Origin: Clostridia bacterium
GTDB lineage: Bacteria; Bacillota_A; Clostridia; Christensenellales; Aristaeellaceae
Assembly (NCBI GenBank): GCA_017620455.1
Contig: JAFZQK010000013.1
Span: 1 to 40,689, forward strand
Direction of reading: 5' to 3'
DNA length: 40,689 nt
The translations under genes were made by a program, and so were the position numbers. Below are positions 40,509-40,689 of the stretch, in pieces (within the stretch, counting starts at the first letter, position 1; each line of letters begins with the position of its first letter). The notes under the pieces were generated by a model, which saw only the letters and a list, made by a program, of their open reading frames with translations, had not been told where the DNA came from and did not search any database.

Positions 40509-40537
40509 TTACTTTTCATTATTGTTCGTGTTATGAT
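40509..40537 (+). promoter_or_regulatory. Promoter candidate for the radical SAM gene
   Basis: TTACTT (40509-40514), 17-bp spacer, TATGAT (40532-40537) with TGT before it. The area is AT-rich compared with everything upstream. Confidence 0.5.
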
Positions 40538-40572
40538 TGGATGGAAAAAATCGGAGTTTGTAGAGGTTCTTT

Positions 40573-40689
40573 ATGGAAATAAATTTTGATTTCTTGCTTT
40601 CGGGCTGTAATACGCGTTGCAAGCATTGCTATGTGAACGGCGGACCCGGCAGTATGATGAAGTCGGAGGATGCCCTGCTGTTCATTGAA
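40573..40689 (+). CDS. Radical SAM protein, N-terminal fragment
   Basis: First 39 codons, cut by the window end. The ATG at 40573 follows GAGG by 6 nt. The [4Fe-4S]-SAM motif C-x3-C-x2-C is complete (SGCNTRCKHCYVNGG, Cys12, Cys16, Cys19), with the aromatic Tyr after the last Cys as in many SPASM/peptide-modifying enzymes. Codons are AT-rich (AAT, AAA, TTT, TTG, CTT), unlike the neighbouring genes, suggesting recent acquisition. Substrate cannot be judged. Confidence 0.8.
   Translation, partial: MEINFDFLLSGCNTRCKHCYVNGGPGSMMKSEDALLFIE

Noticed and set aside
1..40689. tRNA/rRNA genes, CRISPR arrays, insertion sequences, prophage
   Set aside because: No tRNA cloverleaf with CCA, rRNA block, regularly spaced repeat, transposase or integrase was seen on either strand.

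Overview
The window is about 40.7 kb of GC-rich DNA from a low-GC-lineage (Bacillota) bacterium with high genomic GC, most probably a gut or rumen member of the Clostridia. This rests on Bacillus-type gene content: PurR pur repressor, DnaD plus DnaC/DnaI-like replication proteins, class II thymidine kinase, a pro-sigma-K-type sporulation sigma factor, ResB/CcsA cytochrome c maturation, strong SD sequences with many GTG/TTG starts, and consensus sigma-A promoters. The exact family cannot be fixed from the sequence; a Christensenellales-like affiliation is only a guess.

Layout. 1-2277 (+): tail of the ribosomal alpha operon (rpsK end, rpsD, rpoA, rplQ) closed by a strong terminator. 2351-6018 (-): TVP38-type membrane protein, dnaD, dnaC-like loader and a GNAT, overlapping and driven by a consensus promoter at 6061-6089. 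6150-12888 (+): TetR regulator with flavodoxin-fold reductase, then a run of accessory enzymes (HExxH metallopeptidase-like protein, PfkB kinase, two GNATs, CAT-like acyltransferase, methyltransferase). 12819-14212 (-): RNA 2',3'-cyclic phosphodiesterase and metallo-beta-lactamase-fold hydrolase, converging on the last GNAT with a 70-nt overlap. 14331-19666 (+): ArsR-type regulator with a nearby palindromic operator, secreted FMN-binding-like protein, second PfkB kinase, Nudix, TfoX-N, MmcQ/YjbR, sigK and a secreted cysteine-peptidase-like protein. 19667-20151 is gene-free and full of GC-rich hairpins. 20152-28764 (-): purR-pth-mfd, a phasin-like gene, and ybaB-recR-tdk-rmuC.

28765-29578 has no recognisable gene. 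It holds divergent promoters around a 31-bp palindrome, then a consensus promoter, about 575 nt of purine-rich sequence with long-range complementarity, and a perfect terminator. I regard this as a candidate large structured RNA. It is followed by a short SD-equipped ORF coupled to a VanZ-like gene.

30136-35141 (+): nrfA (five-haem nitrite reductase, CXXCK first haem) with resB and ccsA for cytochrome c assembly and, unexpectedly, a secreted GH43 glycosidase; no nrfH is present. 35216-40410 (+): carA followed by a giant ORF in which a complete CarB is fused in frame to a complete DapF-like domain; the promoter abuts an ARG-box-like palindrome, and the DapF domain lacks the first catalytic cysteine. 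The window ends in a short, visibly more AT-rich stretch with the start of a radical SAM gene.

The two most unusual items are the CarB-DapF fusion with an altered active site and the candidate large RNA at about 28966-29540. No tRNA, rRNA, CRISPR array, IS element or prophage was seen.
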